Source: Bdellovibrionales bacterium
Lineage (GTDB): Bacteria; Bdellovibrionota; Bacteriovoracia; Bacteriovoracales; Bacteriovoracaceae
NCBI GenBank assembly: GCA_005791855.1
Contig: SXUH01000214.1
Location: forward strand, 1 to 9,038
Direction of reading: 5' to 3'
DNA: 9,038 nt
In this document: piece by piece, positions 6,628-9,038 of the stretch
Layout: each line of letters begins with the position of its first letter
Numbering within the stretch: position 1 is the first letter of the stretch
Program-made: the position numbers and the translations under genes
The notes under the pieces: generated by a model
The model's input: the letters and a program-made list of their open reading frames with translations, nothing else
What the model was told of the DNA's origin: nothing
Databases searched by the model: none

Positions 6628-6639
6628 GGAGAATTCTCC
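6628..6639. promoter_or_regulatory. Perfect 12-base palindrome upstream of the subtilase gene
   Basis: GGAGAATTCTCC is its own reverse complement and lies 45 bases before ATG 6685, where an operator might sit. A second, shorter symmetric element, CCCTTAGGG (6651-6659), follows. No convincing -35/-10 pair was found in 6548-6684. The regulatory role is speculative. Confidence 0.25.
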
Positions 6640-6684
6640 GCAGGGCCTTACCCTTAGGGGATAGACCCTCACCAGGAACAACAG

Positions 6685-8673
6685 ATGAGAATCGCCATCA
6701 CCGTCTTGTCCCTCGTCGCCTCCCTCCCCCTCCTCGCCCAGCCGGACTCGAAGGTCCGGGCCGCGAAGAAGAACGCCATCAAGGACAGCTACATCGTGGT
6801 CCTTCGCCCGCAGTCGGGGGTCGCCAGCGTCTCAGCCATGGGGGACCGGGCCGACGATCTGGTGGACGACTTCCAGGGCGCGCGGAGGAAGAAGCTCTTC
6901 AACTCGATCCAAGGGTTCTCCGTGCAGATGAGCGAAGCCTCGGCGAAGGCCCTGAGCCAGAGGCCGGAGGTGGCCTACGTCGAACAGGACCAACTGGTCT
7001 TCGCCAACGAAACCCAGCCGAGTGCCACCTGGGGTCTGGACCGGATCGACCAGCGCTCCCTTCCCCTTGATACGAACTACACTTTTAGCAAAACCGGCCA
7101 GGGAGTCCACGCGTACATCTTCGACACCGGGATCCGCCGGGACCACGTGGACTTCGAGGGCCGGGCGTCCCTCGCCTTCGACGCCATCGGTGACGGAGGA
7201 GCTCCGACCGGGGACTGCCACGGCCACGGGACCCACGTCGCCGGGACCGTCGGAAGTCAAACTTACGGTGTCGCCAAAGACGTCTCTCTCCACGACATGC
7301 GGGTGCTCGCTTGTAACGGATCCGGATCGGGGTCGCAGCTCATCGCGGCCGTCGACTGGCTCGCGGCGAACCGGATCTTACCGGCGGTGGCGAACTTCAG
7401 TCTCACCATCGGCGGTCCCGTCCAGGCCCTGGACGACGCACTCCAGAGAGCGATCAACGCCGGCGTCACCGTGGTGGTAGCTGCCGGGAACTCCTCCGCC
7501 GACGCCTGCACCATGTCCCCGAGTTCCGCGCCCAACGCGATCACCGTCGGGGCTTCCCACGAGTCGGACTCGAAGGCCGGATTTTCTAACTACGGTTCCT
7601 GCGTCGACCTCTTCGCGCCGGGGACCTCGATCAAATCCCTCGGCATCGGCAGTAGCACGGACGTCCGGTGGATGAGCGGAACCTCCATGGCGGCCCCCCA
7701 CGCGGCCGGCGCGGCGGCGCTGCTCCTGGAAGAAAACCCCGGAGCTTCCCCGCTCGAGGTCAGAAACCTCCTCGTCGCGAAGGCGACTCCGGACAAGCTC
7801 CGAGACCTCGGAGCGGGTTCCCCGAACCTCCTTCTCTACGTCGGAGCTCCGGCCACGTCTACTCCGGCGCCGACCTACTCGGTGGATAACTGGGGCCAGG
7901 CCGGGGACGTTCCCCTCATCGGGAAGTTCTTCACCACGGACAAGGAAGACATCGGCGTCTTCAGGCCCTCGGACAACACCTTCTACCTGAAGAAGTTCGG
8001 AACCTATGAAGTCCACATCCGCCAGTTCGGCATGGCCGGCGACGTCCCGATGGTCGGAGACTTCCTCGGGACCGGGTACTCCCAGGTCGTCCAGTTCCGA
8101 CCGTCGAACGGCGTGTGGTACTTCCTCGACATCGCCACCCAGAGGTTCGAGGGCCACGAGTTCGGGCGCGTGGGTGACGTGCCGGTGCCCGGGGACTACT
8201 TCGGCACCGGCCGGCAGGACCTCGCCGTCTTCAGACCCTCCAACGGAATGGTCTACATCAAGAACATCGCCAGCGGTCAGACCAGGGTCTTCGGCTGGGG
8301 CCTCCCCGATGACAAGCCCGTGGTCGGGAAGTTCCTCGGCAACGGAAGGGATCAGATCGCCCAGTACCGGTCGACGAACAACGTCTGGTACATCCTCGAC
8401 ACCGCGGACGGCTCGATCCACTACCGGCAGTGGGGCACCACCGGCGACGTCCCGCTCGTCGGGAACATCACCAGCACCACCTCCGAGGACATGATCATGT
8501 TCAGGCCCGCGAGTGGGATCTTCTACTCGATGAACGTCCTCGCGGGAACCTCCGCGGCCCTCGTGTGGGGTCAGGCGCAGGACATCCCCCTCACCGGGAA
8601 GCTCGTCGACGCCTCCTCCGGCAAGGACAACCAGATCGTCTTCCGGAATGGCCAGTGGTGGGTGTTCCACTAG
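6685..8673 (+). CDS. Secreted aqualysin/proteinase K-like subtilase (S8) with C-terminal six-bladed propeller
   Basis: This 662-residue preproprotease starts at ATG 6685 with AGGA 7 bases upstream. The signal peptide is 1-18 ([15 protein letters not shown]). An I9 inhibitor propeptide spans about 35-106 (SYIVVLRP ... VAYVEQDQ), and the catalytic domain about 114-387. The catalytic triad is complete: Asp147 (FDTGI), His181 (GHGTHVAG) and Ser334 (GTSMAAPH), with oxyanion Asn269 (AAGN). Cys178/Cys210 and Cys275/Cys306 are spaced like the two disulphides of aqualysin I. A Pro/Thr-rich linker (388-398) leads to six 45-residue propeller repeats from Trp403, homologous to those of the two preceding genes. 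Known aqualysins carry a different C-terminal prosequence. It should be an extracellular endoprotease that matures by self-cleavage after export. No terminator follows, and the stop overlaps the converging gene. Confidence 0.96.
   Translation: MRIAITVLSLVASLPLLAQPDSKVRAAKKNAIKDSYIVVLRPQSGVASVSAMGDRADDLVDDFQGARRKKLFNSIQGFSVQMSEASAKALSQRPEVAYVEQDQLVFANETQPSATWGLDRIDQRSLPLDTNYTFSKTGQGVHAYIFDTGIRRDHVDFEGRASLAFDAIGDGGAPTGDCHGHGTHVAGTVGSQTYGVAKDVSLHDMRVLACNGSGSGSQLIAAVDWLAANRILPAVANFSLTIGGPVQALDDALQRAINAGVTVVVAAGNSSADACTMSPSSAPNAITVGASHESDSKAGFSNYGSCVDLFAPGTSIKSLGIGSSTDVRWMSGTSMAAPHAAGAAALLLEENPGASPLEVRNLLVAKATPDKLRDLGAGSPNLLLYVGAPATSTPAPTYSVDNWGQAGDVPLIGKFFTTDKEDIGVFRPSDNTFYLKKFGTYEVHIRQFGMAGDVPMVGDFLGTGYSQVVQFRPSNGVWYFLDIATQRFEGHEFGRVGDVPVPGDYFGTGRQDLAVFRPSNGMVYIKNIASGQTRVFGWGLPDDKPVVGKFLGNGRDQIAQYRSTNNVWYILDTADGSIHYRQWGTTGDVPLVGNITSTTSEDMIMFRPASGIFYSMNVLAGTSAALVWGQAQDIPLTGKLVDASSGKDNQIVFRNGQWWVFH
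7891..8670 (+). repeat. Six tandem propeller repeats, copy 3 (on the subtilase)
   Basis: Repeats start at residues 403, 448, 493, 538, 583 and 628, exactly 45 apart, and end in RNGQWWVFH. Blade 4 ([17 protein letters not shown]) is closer to copy 2 than copy 2 is to copy 1, although copies 1 and 2 share the same head. The linker and first blade (TYSVDNWG) also resemble copy 2 (TYSGDNWG). Confidence 0.9.
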
Positions 8674-9038
8674 GTCTCTTTGAAGAAATCCTTCGGCAGC
8701 CCCGCCCGCTGGAGCTGCTCGAAGCAACTCGGGACCAGACCCGTGAAGCGGAACTCCCCGGCCTTGAGGACGCCGATGTCCTGGAGGAGGATCTTGTCCC
8801 CCTCCATGCCGGCGACCTCGGAGACCTGGGAGACGATCCGCTGGCCATTCTTGTCCCGGCGGAGCTGGATGAGGAAGTTCACGGCCGAGCTGATCTGGAA
8901 GCGCAGGGCCTTCATCGGTAGGTCGTAGCCCGCGAGCATGTAGAGGTTCTCGAGGCGGATCAGGGCCTCGGCCGGCGAATTGGCGTGGACCGAGGTCATG
9001 GAGCCCTCGTGGCCCGTGTTCATGGCCTGGAGGAGATC
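8670..9038 (-). CDS. cpaF: CpaF/TadA-type secretion ATPase, C-terminal part (5' end outside the window)
   Basis: The frame is open to the right edge and ends with TAG at 8672-8670, giving 122 residues. It begins inside the conserved block [20 protein letters not shown], the His-box region of type II/IV secretion ATPases. It continues with [19 protein letters not shown] and a QI.SAV.F..QL.R...G.R.V..V.EV.GMEGD segment typical of CpaF/TadA. These hexameric cytoplasmic ATPases drive Tad/Flp pilus assembly. The Walker motifs are beyond the window. ATG 9021-9023 is internal, because the family continues upstream in the same frame. The alternative is a VirB11-like ATPase, which fits the GMEGD tail less well. 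No neighbouring tad genes are visible, so pilus assignment rests on the family. Confidence 0.9.
   Translation of the reverse strand, partial: DLLQAMNTGHEGSMTSVHANSPAEALIRLENLYMLAGYDLPMKALRFQISSAVNFLIQLRRDKNGQRIVSQVSEVAGMEGDKILLQDIGVLKAGEFRFTGLVPSCFEQLQRAGLPKDFFKET

Noticed and set aside
3948..8670. Regular 135-base repeats as a possible CRISPR or other non-coding array
   Set aside because: The periodicity is in the protein (45-residue blades), silent positions vary, and the units lie within long open frames without spacers.
3261..8673. Autotransporter or surface-anchored architecture for the three secreted proteins
   Set aside because: No C-terminal barrel, LPxTG, membrane helix or lipobox is visible. 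All end within the last propeller repeat.

Overview
The window reads as a chromosomal segment of a GC-rich Gram-negative bacterium. Third codon positions are mostly G or C, and the spacers between genes are more AT-rich. A Tad/Flp-type CpaF ATPase, a C5-pathway haem operon and large Sec-exported proteases without wall anchors would fit a deltaproteobacterial or Bdellovibrionota-like predator or scavenger. That placement is inference, because no rRNA or other marker is present.

Left part (1-2814, + strand): a tightly packed operon. The 3' end of hemL (glutamate-1-semialdehyde aminomutase) overlaps a small sensor histidine kinase. The kinase overlaps an OmpR-type response regulator, and the regulator's stop codon directly abuts the start of hemE (uroporphyrinogen decarboxylase). 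Two haem-biosynthesis enzymes therefore flank, and are probably translationally coupled to, a two-component system. A 41-residue exported peptide with its own extended -10 promoter and a strong terminator follows (2872-3031).

Middle and right part (3252-8673, + strand): three consecutive genes for secreted proteins. Each has its own leader region. The first two end in hairpin terminators. All three share the same C-terminal module of six about 45-residue WG..GD.P..G...FRPSNG.WY repeats, predicted to be a six-bladed FG-GAP/VCBS-like beta-propeller, but they carry different heads. The first two are close paralogues whose roughly 200-residue head contains HEMDHYIG (HExxH) and a Met-turn-like SVMAPY, so they are probably zinc metalloproteases of a divergent metzincin-like type. 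The third has an I9 propeptide and a complete aqualysin/proteinase K-like subtilase (S8) domain. The set looks like a tandem array in which one binding or delivery propeller is combined with different proteolytic heads, and patchy DNA identity among the copies suggests gene conversion.

Right edge (8670-9038, - strand): the 3' end of a cpaF/tadA-like secretion ATPase gene. It converges on the protease gene, and the two stop codons share a single CTAG. No tRNA, rRNA, insertion sequence or CRISPR array was seen, and no gene-free stretch exceeds 300 bases.
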